Shown: positions 45,229-54,356, counted from the stretch's first letter. The stretch is DNA of 64,000 nt from BQOK01 sp048388525 (GCF_048388525.1 NZ_DBGCTQ010000035.1:1-64000), one strand, 5' to 3'. The notes: generated from the sequence alone by a model not told the origin. Program-made: numbers and translations.

Positions 45229-46772
45229 AAAAGAAAAAGCTTTTTCAGGACCTGGACCTGTTCTCCATGCTGATTCCGCTGGGGATCGTGAGCGTTCTGT
45301 GCGTGTTGTTTATTGCCCTGCCGCAGCGCACCACCGCCCTGGTGGACGGCGTGCGCGGCTTTTTGGGGGAGAACCTGGGGGTGTATTACCTGCTGTTTGG
45401 CGTGGCGAGTTTGGGGGTATCGCTGTTTTTTGCGTTCTCCAGGATCGGGCGCATCCGGCTGGGGCAGGTGGAAAAACCGGAATACACGAACTTCCAGTGG
45501 GGCGCGATGATTTTTACCAGCACCATGGCGGCCGACATCCTGTATTATTCGTTCATTGAATGGGCGCTTTATGCCCAGGAGGACCGGGTGGCCCAGCTGG
45601 GCTCCATGCAGGACTGGGCTTCGACCTACCCGATTTTTCACTGGGGGCCGATCCCCTGGAGCTTTTATGTGGTGCTGGCGGTGTGCTTTGCCTTTATGCT
45701 GCAGGTGCGCGGGCGGGAAAAGCAAAAATTCAGCGAAGCCTGCCGGCCGCTGCTGGGCCGCCGGGTGGACGGCGCCTGGGGGCGGGTGATCGACCTGATT
45801 GCCGTGTTTGCCCTGCTGGCGGGCACCGCCACCACCTTTTCGCTGGCCACGCCCCTGCTGGGCCAGGCCATCAGCCATATCACCGGCCTGCCGGCCACGA
45901 CCTGGCTGACGGTGGCGGTGCTGGTGTTTATTGCGGTGCTGTACACGGTGGCGGTGCTGTTCTCCTTTAAGGGCATCGTGTTTGCGGCAAAGCTGTGCAT
46001 CTGGCTGTTCGGGGCGCTGCTGGTATGGTTTTTGGCGGGCGGCCAGGCGCGCTATATTTTGGAGACCGGTGTGGCGGCGCTGGGCAACCTGGCCCAGAAC
46101 TTTATCGGGCTGGCCACCTATACCGACCCTCTGCGCCAGACCGGGTTTGTGCAGAACTGGACCGTGTTCTACTGGGCCTACTGGATGGTGTGGTGCGTGG
46201 CGACCCCGTTTTTTATCGGCACCATCAGCAAGGGGCGGACCATCCGCAATGTGGTGCTGGGGGCGTATTTGAGCGGGCTGGCGGGCACCTACACCTCGTT
46301 CATTGTGTTTGGAAATTACGGGTTGGGGTTGCAGACCCACGGCCGGCTGGACGTTTTGGGGCAGCTGGCGGGGGGCGCCGCGATGCCCCAGGTCATCATA
46401 GATATTTTTGGCACCCTGCCCCTGCCCGCGGTGGCGCTGGTGCTTTTGATCCTGACGATGTGCGCGTTCTATTCCACCACCTTTGACTCGCTGACCATGG
46501 TGATCTCGATGTATTCCTGCCGCAGGCTGAAGCCCGGCGCTGTGCCCCATAAAGGGGTGCGGGCGTTCTGGGCGGTGGTGTTTATCATTTTTCCCATCGG
46601 GCTGATTTTTGCCCAAAACTCGCTGAACAGCCTGCAATCCGTTTCGATCATTGCGGCGCTGCCGATCTCGGTGGTGATGGTGCTGATCGTGGCCGCGTTT
46701 TTGAAGGACGTGCGGGGATACCTGAAGCAGGGCGGGCGCGAAGAGGGCGGCGGGCCGGAGCAAAGCGGATAG
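45225..46772 (+). CDS. BCCT family transporter (choline/betaine/carnitine)
   Basis: A 515-residue carrier with 12 predicted helices. The BCCT signature region reads NWTVFYWAYWMVWCVATPFF, with aromatic residues of the quaternary-ammonium box. STMAADILYYSFIEW lies in TM2-3. ATG overlaps the LicA-like stop (ATGA). Coupling to a choline kinase favours choline over glycine betaine as substrate. It is ended by a strong terminator. Confidence 0.9.
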   Translation: MKKKKLFQDLDLFSMLIPLGIVSVLCVLFIALPQRTTALVDGVRGFLGENLGVYYLLFGVASLGVSLFFAFSRIGRIRLGQVEKPEYTNFQWGAMIFTSTMAADILYYSFIEWALYAQEDRVAQLGSMQDWASTYPIFHWGPIPWSFYVVLAVCFAFMLQVRGREKQKFSEACRPLLGRRVDGAWGRVIDLIAVFALLAGTATTFSLATPLLGQAISHITGLPATTWLTVAVLVFIAVLYTVAVLFSFKGIVFAAKLCIWLFGALLVWFLAGGQARYILETGVAALGNLAQNFIGLATYTDPLRQTGFVQNWTVFYWAYWMVWCVATPFFIGTISKGRTIRNVVLGAYLSGLAGTYTSFIVFGNYGLGLQTHGRLDVLGQLAGGAAMPQVIIDIFGTLPLPAVALVLLILTMCAFYSTTFDSLTMVISMYSCRRLKPGAVPHKGVRAFWAVVFIIFPIGLIFAQNSLNSLQSVSIIAALPISVVMVLIVAAFLKDVRGYLKQGGREEGGGPEQSG

Positions 46773-46824
46773 GGCGCTTTTGCTGGCCGCCGCGAAGGGC
46801 GGGGCTGCGGCCCCAAAACCACAC

Positions 46825-46870
46825 AAAAAAGCCGTGCCGCGGATTTTTCGTTCCGCGGCACGGCTTTTTT
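46825..46870. terminator. Bidirectional terminator
   Basis: AAAAAAGCCGTGCCGCGG pairs perfectly with CCGCGGCACGGCTTTTTT; serves both the BCCT gene and the convergent glpP gene. Confidence 0.93.
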
Positions 46871-46883
46871 GGTGTTCAAAGAT

Positions 46884-47450
46884 TCATAGCTCCCACACGG
46901 CGCGGTCGGTGCTGGAAATGGCGGCGGCGCCCGCCGAGAGGGCGGCGATTACGTCCTCTTTGTCGGCCAGAAGGCCGCTGGCGATCAGCGGCTTTTCCAG
47001 CGCCGCGGCAAGCCGGCCAATGAGCTTTGGCATGACCCCCGGCAGGATCTCCACAAAGTCTGCCCCGCTTTGCAGGGCCGTTTTTTGCAGGCTGCGCAGG
47101 GCCATGCTGTCCAGCAAAAAGGTGCGGTACACGGTGGCGAGGCCCAGCGCAGCCGCCCGGCGCACCAGGGGCGCTTTGGTGCTGACGATCCCGTCCGCCG
47201 CGGTGCTGCGGGCAAGGTAGTCCACGGCAGCCTCGCGGGCTGAGAGGCCGTCCAGCAGGTCGATGTCCACAAAAACAGCTTTGTCGGCCTCTTTTAAGCG
47301 GGCCACGATGGCGGGGATGGTGATGACCGAGCCGTATAAAACGAACACGACCTTTTTGTCGCAGGAAAGGCAGGCAGAAAGGTCGTCGTCGCTTTTTACG
47401 GCAATGATGATGGGGTATTCCTCCAGCAGATTTTTTAGCTCTGTGTTCAT
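46884..47450 (-). CDS. glpP: Glycerol-3-phosphate responsive antiterminator GlpP
   Basis: A 188-residue TIM-barrel-like protein. IIAVKSDDDLSACLSCDKKV near the N-terminus, VFVDIDLLDGLSA, GIVSTKAPLVRRAAALG, FVEILPGVMPKLI and IASGLLADKEDV are all GlpP signatures. With glycerol 3-phosphate, GlpP binds leader RNA of glp genes and prevents termination. ATG 47450 overlaps the marR stop by 4 bases. Its likely target here is the leader terminator at 50421-50470 in front of the endonuclease-glp operon. Confidence 0.92.
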   Translation of the reverse strand: MNTELKNLLEEYPIIIAVKSDDDLSACLSCDKKVVFVLYGSVITIPAIVARLKEADKAVFVDIDLLDGLSAREAAVDYLARSTAADGIVSTKAPLVRRAAALGLATVYRTFLLDSMALRSLQKTALQSGADFVEILPGVMPKLIGRLAAALEKPLIASGLLADKEDVIAALSAGAAAISSTDRAVWEL

Positions 47451-47971
47451 TCGGCCCTCTCTTTTCGTTTTAAGTTGGTGCGCGGGGAAACGGTTTTGCG
47501 GTAGCCGGCGCTGACGCCGGCCATGCCCTGCAGCGCCTCGGCAAACAGCGTTTGGTATTTTGCGGGGATGCGGGAGAGCTTGTCCAGCACCGGGGCCTGC
47601 CACAGCTCGCAGAGCTGGCGGGCGTATTCGCCGTAAATAAAGCGGCCCTGCGCGGTGACCAGCACGATCAGGTTTTTGCGGTTGCCCTCGTGATAATATT
47701 TTTCCACAAGGCCCATTTTTTCGAGCTTTGCAGCCATGGCGGTGAACGCACTGGGCGAGATGCCCAGCCGCCGGGCTACCCCGGCCATGTTGAGCTGAAG
47801 CTCCTCGTTTTCCAGAAGGTATTCCACCACCTGGATCTCGCTGGCCGACAGCCACACCTCGTTGGTGATGCGGAAGGGCTTTTTGTAGCGCGGGGCATAA
47901 TGGTTGCTCCACAGAAAAATTGCTTCGATGGTGCTGCGCTCATCGCCAAGCCATTCCAGTTTCAAGGCCAT
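47447..47971 (-). CDS. MarR-family transcriptional regulator
   Basis: A 174-residue winged-helix regulator. LSASEIQVVEYLLENEELQLNMAGVA then RRLGISPSAFTAMAAKLEKMG form the recognition region and wing (KYYHEGNRKNLIVLVT). ATG 47971 follows GGAAAGGGTGG. It is first gene of a two-gene operon with glpP. The palindrome TAACA-N7-TGTTA at 48010-48026 overlaps its promoter, suggesting autoregulation. The ligand is unknown. Confidence 0.9.
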   Translation of the reverse strand: MALKLEWLGDERSTIEAIFLWSNHYAPRYKKPFRITNEVWLSASEIQVVEYLLENEELQLNMAGVARRLGISPSAFTAMAAKLEKMGLVEKYYHEGNRKNLIVLVTAQGRFIYGEYARQLCELWQAPVLDKLSRIPAKYQTLFAEALQGMAGVSAGYRKTVSPRTNLKRKERAE

Positions 47972-47989
47972 CCACCCTTTCCTGTTTTT

Positions 47990-48017
47990 AGTATACCATA
48001 GCCCTATTATAACACAA
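47990..48017 (-). promoter_or_regulatory. marR-glpP promoter
   Basis: On the minus strand TTGTGT (48012-48017), 16-bp spacer, TATACT (47990-47995). The 367-base gap 47972-48338 holds this promoter, the operator-like palindrome, the divergent hydrolase promoter and a leader terminator; no gene is seen. Confidence 0.6.
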
Positions 48018-48026
48018 TATTTGTTA
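48010..48026. promoter_or_regulatory. Candidate MarR operator
   Basis: Inverted repeat TAACA-CAATATT-TGTTA covering the -35 region of the marR promoter. Confidence 0.5.
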
Positions 48027-48132
48027 AAATATAGTCAATATCCAGCGAAAATATTGCGTTATTTTAGGAAATGTTGCTAAAAAACGACAAGGTATACAAA
48101 GTTTCGCGCCCAAATTGTGTACATTTGGTGAA

Positions 48133-48162
48133 TTGACGGGCACCGGGCGGGACGGCTATAAT
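48133..48162 (+). promoter_or_regulatory. Promoter for the alpha/beta hydrolase gene
   Basis: TTGACG (48133-48138), 18-bp spacer, TATAAT (48157-48162); leader of about 170 bases. Confidence 0.7.
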
Positions 48163-48264
48163 AAAGTTGCAAAATCGTTTTGGAATAGAATGATTTTGTT
48201 TTGAATAAGAATAATTTTAGCTGCCGGCCATTTGTTCAAAGGCTGGCCCTGCCAGAGAAAAGAG

Positions 48265-48307
48265 AGCGCGGGGAAGCAAAGGAATGTTGCTTCCATGCGC
48301 TTTTTTT
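48265..48307 (+). terminator. Leader terminator/attenuator before the alpha/beta hydrolase
   Basis: GGAAGCAA / TTGCTTCC with an outer GCGC/GCGC stem across an internal loop, followed by seven T residues, and only 32 bases before the ATG. Confidence 0.75.
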
Positions 48308-48338
48308 GTACGCATTATATCAACAAAAGGAGGAAAAC

Positions 48339-50180
48339 ATGAAAAAGATCAAAAAGTCGGCAAAGTTTTGGCTGTGTATCGCCCTGGCGCTGTGCCTGAT
48401 CAGCGCACTGGGGGCGTCGCTCATCCAAAGCGATTTCGGCCGGGTGACTGTGAAGGACCTGCGGTTTGAAACGGCCTCCGGGCATCAGATGAGCGCGCTG
48501 CTCTTTGTGCCGGACACCGCCACAGCGGAAAACCCGGCGCCCACCATTATTTGCAGCCACGGCTGGTACAACAACCGCGAGATGCAGGATCTGAACTATG
48601 TGGAATACGCCCGCCGCGGTTTTGTGGTGCTTTCCATCGACATGTACGGCCACGGCAATTCTGACGATTTGCCTGCCGGCGACTGGTGGAAGCCGGAGAA
48701 CAACGCCAACGGCATGTACGACGCGGTGCAGATGATGGCGGGCCTGCCCTTTGTGGACGCCAGCCGCATCGGCGTGACCGGGCATTCCAACGGCGCGCTG
48801 GCCAGCCGCACCGCCGTTCTGCTGGACAACGAGGCCGAAACGCCGCTGATTGCCGCGGCGCTGCTGGTTTCCAACGACGCAGTGTACAAAAACGACGAGG
48901 ACCAGTATTACAACATGTTCCGCAGCCGGGACGCCGGCATCGTGGCCTGCCAGTACGACGAGTTCTTCCACCGGGTCAAGCAGGCAGACGGCAGCCGCAG
49001 CGCCCCCCGCGACTATATCCACCAGGCGACGGCCCAGTCTTTCCTGCATTTTGGGCAGGACCCAACGGGCCTGGAAGAGCGCAGCAGCTACACCCTTTAC
49101 AAAGAAAATGTGGACGGCCAGGAGGCCATCCGCGTGATCTACAACCCGGAACAGATCCACCCCTGGGCCCACTTCTCCGGCACCGTGGTCGCTTCCAGCC
49201 TGGAATTCTTTGACAACGCGCTGGGGGCCCCCAAGGCCATTCCCTACACCAGCCAGGTGTGGCAGTGGAAAGCGGCCTTCAACTTCCTGGGCCTTTTGGG
49301 GATTGCGATCCTTCTGGTCAGCCTGACCAAGGTCCTGGTGGGCACAAAGGCATTTGCGGGCCTGAAAGCCGACAAGGAAGTGCTGCCCGCCCCCGCCCTG
49401 AGCGGCAAGGCGAAGATGTGGTTCTGGGTCAGCAGCGCGCTGGCAACCATTTTCAGCTTCTGTGTGTACATGTTCGGCTACGGCCCCATTGGCAAAATGC
49501 TGCCCTCGTTCATGCATCAGTCCCCGCCCTGGTTCATCGGCGTGTGGGCGGCCCTGTGCGGCCTGTTTGGGCTGCTGCTGGTCTGGATCGGCAGCAAGGT
49601 TACGGGCGTAAAGGCGGACTGCCAGGCCAACGGCGTTAAGATCGGCGGCAAAAAACTGGGGCTGACCGTTCTGCTGGCGCTCATTGTGGTGGCGGCCGCT
49701 TATGGGCTGGTGTTCGCGGCGGACTTTTTCTTCAAGACGGATTTCCGGCTGTGGGTGCTGACCCTGAAAGCCTTCACCGTGAGCAAGCTGCCCATCATTC
49801 TGTGCTACCTGCCCCTGTTCCTTTTGTACTACGTGCCCAACAGCATTGTGATCAACAGCTACAACTACTTTGAGATGGGCAAAAAGCCCTGGGTGAACAC
49901 GGCGGTGAACGCGGTGTTCAACGCCCTGGCCAGTGCCATTATGATCGTGGTCATGTACAGCTGCTTCCGCATTACCGGGCACCTGCCCAACGAGTTCTTC
50001 CCCAATTTCGGCGGCAGCATCATTGGCATTTGGCTGTTCCCCGTGGTTGTTATCCTGCCGCTGGCGGCTGTGGTTTCGCGCAAGATCTTCAAGGAAACCC
50101 GCAACCCCTATCTGGCGGGCATTATCATGGCGGTGATGGTTACCATTATGAGCTGCACCAATACCCTGACGCAGCTGTGA
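48339..50180 (+). CDS. Membrane-bound alpha/beta hydrolase
   Basis: A 613-residue protein. A signal-anchor helix (about 9-28) leads to an extracytoplasmic alpha/beta hydrolase domain (about 40-300) with TIICSHGWYNN (oxyanion region), SIDMYGHGNSDD and the nucleophile elbow GVTGHSNGAL. About seven membrane helices follow (about 310-613). Substrate unknown; esterase or peptidase activity on an envelope or external substrate is plausible. ATG 48339 follows AAAAGGAGG. It is divergent from marR and precedes the endonuclease-glp operon. Confidence 0.8.
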   Translation: MKKIKKSAKFWLCIALALCLISALGASLIQSDFGRVTVKDLRFETASGHQMSALLFVPDTATAENPAPTIICSHGWYNNREMQDLNYVEYARRGFVVLSIDMYGHGNSDDLPAGDWWKPENNANGMYDAVQMMAGLPFVDASRIGVTGHSNGALASRTAVLLDNEAETPLIAAALLVSNDAVYKNDEDQYYNMFRSRDAGIVACQYDEFFHRVKQADGSRSAPRDYIHQATAQSFLHFGQDPTGLEERSSYTLYKENVDGQEAIRVIYNPEQIHPWAHFSGTVVASSLEFFDNALGAPKAIPYTSQVWQWKAAFNFLGLLGIAILLVSLTKVLVGTKAFAGLKADKEVLPAPALSGKAKMWFWVSSALATIFSFCVYMFGYGPIGKMLPSFMHQSPPWFIGVWAALCGLFGLLLVWIGSKVTGVKADCQANGVKIGGKKLGLTVLLALIVVAAAYGLVFAADFFFKTDFRLWVLTLKAFTVSKLPIILCYLPLFLLYYVPNSIVINSYNYFEMGKKPWVNTAVNAVFNALASAIMIVVMYSCFRITGHLPNEFFPNFGGSIIGIWLFPVVVILPLAAVVSRKIFKETRNPYLAGIIMAVMVTIMSCTNTLTQL

Positions 50181-50187
50181 TCTGCCA

Positions 50188-50220
50188 CAGCACGGGCGGA
50201 GCCTGGCCCCGCCCGTGCTG
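50188..50220 (+). terminator. Hairpin after the alpha/beta hydrolase gene
   Basis: A perfect 12-bp stem CAGCACGGGCGG / CCGCCCGTGCTG; the tail CTTCCCC is not T-rich, so it is a weak terminator candidate. The 323-base gap 50181-50503 holds this, a promoter and a leader terminator; no gene is seen. Confidence 0.55.
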
Positions 50221-50316
50221 CTTCCCCGGAATAGCGTGAAACAATTAACAAATTGCCCGCGCGGGTTTTGGCGAATTTGCACAAAGATTTGCCCCGAAAT
50301 TGGGGCGCTTTACGGC

Positions 50317-50345
50317 TTGCTTTTTCCGGCTCCACGGCATAAAAT
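50317..50345 (+). promoter_or_regulatory. Promoter of the endonuclease-glp operon
   Basis: TTGCTT (50317-50322), 17-bp spacer, TAAAAT (50340-50345); the leader runs about 150 bases to ATG 50504 and contains an intrinsic terminator. Confidence 0.6.
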
Positions 50346-50420
50346 AACAATAGAAAAAGTGCGGGCTACCGGCCCGTTCATGAAAACGGTTCGGTTTTAC
50401 CGGCATTTCTGTTAGAGCAA

Positions 50421-50470
50421 AGAGCAACGGAAAGGCGCCAGCGACGGCGTGTTTCGGTTGCTCTTTTTTT
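50421..50470 (+). terminator. Leader terminator, candidate GlpP target
   Basis: AGAGCAACGGAAA pairs with TTTCGGTTGCTCT (one mismatch) over an inner GCGCC/GGCGT stem, followed by eight T residues, 34 bases before ATG 50504. The sequence AGAGCAA occurs twice in tandem (50414-50427), which would allow alternative pairing. This is where an antiterminator would act. Confidence 0.8.
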
Positions 50471-50503
50471 GCCTCTGGCCGGGCCGCAACAGGAGGAAAA
50501 AGC

Positions 50504-51619
50504 ATGAAAAAACACAGGGGAGCAAGGCGCGTGCTCATTGCGCTGGGCATTTTGCTGCTGGCGCTGGTGCTGGCGGTGGGCGGCTATGTGGGCTATATGC
50601 AGTGGCAGTATTACCGCATCCCCGACCACACGGCCCTGGAGGTGCAGGATCCGGCGGCGGGCGCGCTTTCGGCGGGCACGGAATACACCGCGCTGACCTA
50701 CAACATCGGGTTCGGGGCCTACGGGCCGGACTACAGCTTTTTTATGGACACCGGCGTGATGGCGGACGGCACCCCCGTGCAGGGCAAATACGGCAAGGCC
50801 ATCAGCAAAGAGGCCGTGCTGGCACACACAAGCGGTGCGCTGGAGGTGCTGCAAAAGCAGCAGGCGGATTTTATGCTGCTGCAGGAGGTGGACGTGAAGG
50901 CCGACCGCAGCTACAAGGTGGACCAGACGGAGCTTTTGCGCCGGGGCCTGGCGGGCTACGGCTCGGTGTTTGCGAACAACTTCCACTCGGCGTATCTGTT
51001 TTACCCCTTCAACGACCCGCACGGCGCGGTGGACGCGGGGCTTTTGACCTTCAGCCGCCACGAGGTGGCGGGGGCCGAGCGGCGCAGTTACCCGGTGGAC
51101 GACAGCTTTATTGTGAAATTCACAGACCTGGACCGCTGCTTTGCGGTGCTGCGCGTGCCGGTGGAAAACGGCAGGGAGCTGGTGCTGATCAACAGCCACA
51201 TGTCCGCCTACGACGCGGGGGGCACCGTCCGCGCCCGGCAGCTGGAGCTTTTGAACAGCGTGCTGAGCGAGGAATACGCAAAGGGCAACTATGTGATCGT
51301 GGGGGGCGACTTCAACCACGCGCTGGGGGAAACGGCGCCCACCGCCTTTGAGAGCCAGCAGCAGTTCCCGGCCTGGGTGTTCCAGCTTACGGACAGTGAT
51401 CTGGCCGAGGGCTTTTCGATTGTGACGGCGCAGAACGAGACCGAGGTGCCCACCTGCCGCACGGCGGACATCCCCTGGCAGAAGGGCGTGAACTATACCA
51501 CGGTGCTGGACGGGTTCATCGTTTCGGCGAACGTGAAGGCCACGGCCGAGAACCTGGACACCGACTTTGCATACAGCGACCACAACCCGGTGCGGCTGCG
51601 CTTTGCGCTGGAGCCCTGA
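50504..51619 (+). CDS. Membrane-anchored endonuclease/exonuclease/phosphatase family protein
   Basis: A 371-residue protein. One N-terminal helix (about 10-32) anchors an extracytoplasmic EEP domain with LTYNIGFGAYG, LLQEVD (metal-binding Glu), NSHMSAYD, GGDFNH and the terminal SDHNPV (catalytic Asp-His). The fold covers nucleases, sphingomyelinases and other phosphodiesterases. ATG 50504 follows AGGAGG. The first glp gene starts 32 bases downstream, so it heads the glycerol operon; a role in releasing glycerol phosphate or a headgroup from lipids is possible but unproven. Confidence 0.82.
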   Translation: MKKHRGARRVLIALGILLLALVLAVGGYVGYMQWQYYRIPDHTALEVQDPAAGALSAGTEYTALTYNIGFGAYGPDYSFFMDTGVMADGTPVQGKYGKAISKEAVLAHTSGALEVLQKQQADFMLLQEVDVKADRSYKVDQTELLRRGLAGYGSVFANNFHSAYLFYPFNDPHGAVDAGLLTFSRHEVAGAERRSYPVDDSFIVKFTDLDRCFAVLRVPVENGRELVLINSHMSAYDAGGTVRARQLELLNSVLSEEYAKGNYVIVGGDFNHALGETAPTAFESQQQFPAWVFQLTDSDLAEGFSIVTAQNETEVPTCRTADIPWQKGVNYTTVLDGFIVSANVKATAENLDTDFAYSDHNPVRLRFALEP

Positions 51620-51651
51620 CGGGAAAGAGGATAAGGAGGCAGACAAAAAAG

Positions 51652-53091
51652 ATGGTAGATGTTGCGATCATCGGCTGCGGCGTGATTGGCGCGGCCACCG
51701 CATACCACCTGGCCCGGCGGCAGGCGTCGGTGCTAATTCTGGAGGCGGAAAACGATGTGGCCATGGGGACCACCAAGGCCAACAGCGCCATTCTGCACGC
51801 GGGATACGACCCCGAGCCGGGCACCCTGATGGCACAGCTGAACGTGCGGGGCAGCGCCATGGCAAAAAGAATCTGCGCGGAGCTGGACGTGCCCTACAAG
51901 CAGATCGGCAGCCTGGTGCTTGCGTTCTCAGACGAGGAGCTGGGCCACCTGCAAAAGCTGTTTGAAAACGGCACGGCGAATGGGGTGCCCGGCCTTGCGC
52001 TGCTGGGCACAGAGGAGACCCTGGCGCTGGAGCCGAACCTTTCGCCCGCGGTGCTGGGGGCGCTGCACGCGCCCAGCGCGGCCATTGTGAGCCCCTGGGA
52101 ATACGCGCTGGCCATGGCGGAGAACGCGGTGCAGAACGGGGCCGAGCTGCACCTGGAGACCCGGGTGACCGGCCTTTCGGCCACCGAAACGGGCTGGCGG
52201 ATCGAGACGACAAAGGGCGTGTTCGAGGCGCGGTATGTGGTGAACGCGGCGGGCGTGCAGGCGGGCGAAGTGCACGAGCTGGCAGCCCCCGCGGCGTTCG
52301 CATCCCGGCCGAGCCGGGGCGAATATTACCTGCTGGACAAAGCCGAGGGCGGGCGTGTGGGGCATGTGATCTTCCAATGCCCCACCAAGGCGGGCAAGGG
52401 GGTGCTGGTGGCGCCCACCGTGCACGGCAACCTGATCGTGGGGCCCAACGCCGAGGATATCCCGGACGGGGGCGACACCGCCAACACCGCCGCGGGCCTT
52501 GCCTTTGTGGCGGCCGCGGCCAAAAAGAGCGTGCCGGGGGTGGACCTGCGGGCCTCGATCCGCAACTTTGCGGGGGTGCGGGCGGTGACCGACCAGAGCG
52601 ATTTCATCATCGGCTGGGCGGCGCCCCGTATGCTGGACCTGGCAGGCATGAAGAGCCCCGGGCTTTCGGCCGCAGCCGCGGTGGGCGAGACCGCCGTGAC
52701 CCTGCTGGAAGCAGACGGCCTGCCCCTGCCCGAAAAGCGGCAGGTGGTGAGCAGCCGCAAGAAATTCCGCTTTAAAGAGCTGACCGGCCCGGAAAAAGCG
52801 GCGCTGATCGCCGAGCAGCCGGCTTACGGGCGGGTGATCTGCCGGTGTGAGACAGTGACCGAGGGCGAGATCACGGCGGCCTGCCGCACGCCCATTCCGC
52901 CCCGCAGCATCGACGCGGTGAAACGGCGCACCAACGCCGGCATGGGCCGGTGCCAGGGCGGTTTTTGCGGCCCGCGGGTGATGGAGATTTTGTGCCGCGA
53001 GCTGGGCTACGACCCGCTGCAGGTGCCCCAGGACCAGGCGGGCGCTGCGGTGCTGGTGGGCAGGACGAAACAAGGAGGGCGCGAGGCATGA
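51652..53091 (+). CDS. GlpA-like FAD-dependent glycerol-3-phosphate dehydrogenase
   Basis: A 479-residue FAD oxidoreductase. It has an N-terminal Rossmann motif (VAIIGCGVIGAATAYHLAR), a DAO-family body with TTKANSAILHAGYD, and a C-terminal BFD-like [2Fe-2S] domain with CRCETVTEGEI and CQGGFCGP. This is the anaerobic GlpA-type organisation in Clostridia. It oxidises glycerol 3-phosphate to dihydroxyacetone phosphate with its two partners downstream. ATG 51652 follows AAGGAGG. It overlaps the next gene by 4 bases. A related role on another alpha-hydroxy acid cannot be excluded. Confidence 0.87.
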   Translation: MVDVAIIGCGVIGAATAYHLARRQASVLILEAENDVAMGTTKANSAILHAGYDPEPGTLMAQLNVRGSAMAKRICAELDVPYKQIGSLVLAFSDEELGHLQKLFENGTANGVPGLALLGTEETLALEPNLSPAVLGALHAPSAAIVSPWEYALAMAENAVQNGAELHLETRVTGLSATETGWRIETTKGVFEARYVVNAAGVQAGEVHELAAPAAFASRPSRGEYYLLDKAEGGRVGHVIFQCPTKAGKGVLVAPTVHGNLIVGPNAEDIPDGGDTANTAAGLAFVAAAAKKSVPGVDLRASIRNFAGVRAVTDQSDFIIGWAAPRMLDLAGMKSPGLSAAAAVGETAVTLLEADGLPLPEKRQVVSSRKKFRFKELTGPEKAALIAEQPAYGRVICRCETVTEGEITAACRTPIPPRSIDAVKRRTNAGMGRCQGGFCGPRVMEILCRELGYDPLQVPQDQAGAAVLVGRTKQGGREA

Positions 53092-54356
53092 GCGAAAACC
53101 TGTACGACGTGATCGTGGTGGGCGGCGGCCCGGCGGGCCTGGCTGCCGCGCTGAAGGCCCGGGAAGAGGGCGCGCAGCGCGTGCTGATTTTGGAGCGCGA
53201 CAAGGAGCTGGGCGGCATTTTGAACCAGTGCATCCACAACGGGTTCGGGCTGCATTATTTTAAAGAGGAGCTGACCGGCCCCGAGTACGCGGGGCGGTTC
53301 ATTGAGCAGCTGCAGGGCAGCGGCATTGAGATAAGCGCCGACACCATGGTGCTGGAGATCACCCAGGGGCGCCAGGTGCACGCGGTGAGCAAGGCGGGCG
53401 GCTACCGGGTGTACGAGGCGGGGGCCATTGTGCTGGCCATGGGCTGCCGGGAGCGCACCCGGGGGGCCATCGGCATTCCGGGAACGCGGCCGGCGGGCGT
53501 GTTTACCGCCGGCACGGCGCAGCGGTATGTGAACATGGAGGGCTATATGGTGGGCCGCAGGGTGCTGATCCTGGGCTCGGGTGACATTGGGCTGATTATG
53601 GCCCGCCGCATGACCCTTGAGGGGGCGAAGGTGCTGGCCTGCGTGGAGGTGATGCCCTATTCCGGGGGCCTGAACCGAAACATTGTGCAGTGCCTGCACG
53701 ACTATGACATCCCGCTGTACCTTTCGCACACCATTGTGGACATCCAGGGCAAGGACCGGGTGGAAAAGGCCGTGGTGGCACAGGTGGACGAAAACCGCCG
53801 GCCGATCCCCGGCACCGAGATGGAGTTCGAGTGCGACACCATTCTGCTGAGCGTGGGACTGATCCCGGAGAACGAGCTGACCCGCACGGCGGGCATCCAG
53901 ATGGACGGGCGCACCAACGGCGCGGTGGTGTATGAGAACATGGAGACCAGCGCCCCGGGTATTTTTGCCTGCGGCAATGTGGTGCATGTGCATGACCTGG
54001 TGGACTATGTGACCGCCGAGAGCCAGAGGGCCGGCGCGGCCGCGGCGCGGTTTGCCCTGGGGCAGAAAAACGGGGACGAGGCGCTGGAGCTGGTGAACGG
54101 CGAGGGCGTTTCGTACACGGTGCCCCAAAGGGTGCGGCTTTCCGGCGTGGAAAAGGCCGTGGAGGTATTCTTCCGGGTGCGGCGGGTGTACGAGGGGGAT
54201 CTGAGGATCGTGGCGGCGAGCGGCGGCGAGCAGCTGGCGGCCTATAAGCGGGAGCACCTGGCCCCCGGCGAGATGGAGCACATCGCCCTGCCCAAGGTGC
54301 TTTTGCAGCGGGCCAAAGGCCCGGTGACCATTTCCATCCAGGAGGCGGCAAAATGA
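53088..54356 (+). CDS. NAD(P)/FAD-dependent oxidoreductase, glp partner
   Basis: A 422-residue pyridine nucleotide-disulphide-type flavoprotein without the redox disulphide. FAD motif VIVVGGGPAGLAAALKA is at the N-terminus, and a second nucleotide-binding motif RVLILGSGDIGLIMARR lies near residue 165. GIFACGNVVHVHDLVDYV is the C-terminal FAD segment. It sits between GlpA-like and DUF1667 genes with 4-base overlaps on both sides, which is the standard three-subunit arrangement that passes electrons from glycerol 3-phosphate to an acceptor. Confidence 0.88.
   Translation: MSENLYDVIVVGGGPAGLAAALKAREEGAQRVLILERDKELGGILNQCIHNGFGLHYFKEELTGPEYAGRFIEQLQGSGIEISADTMVLEITQGRQVHAVSKAGGYRVYEAGAIVLAMGCRERTRGAIGIPGTRPAGVFTAGTAQRYVNMEGYMVGRRVLILGSGDIGLIMARRMTLEGAKVLACVEVMPYSGGLNRNIVQCLHDYDIPLYLSHTIVDIQGKDRVEKAVVAQVDENRRPIPGTEMEFECDTILLSVGLIPENELTRTAGIQMDGRTNGAVVYENMETSAPGIFACGNVVHVHDLVDYVTAESQRAGAAAARFALGQKNGDEALELVNGEGVSYTVPQRVRLSGVEKAVEVFFRVRRVYEGDLRIVAASGGEQLAAYKREHLAPGEMEHIALPKVLLQRAKGPVTISIQEAAK

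Noticed and set aside
47451..47912. N-terminal extension of GlpP
   Set aside because: It is an out-of-frame reading of the marR gene; ATG 47450 begins the conserved GlpP sequence.
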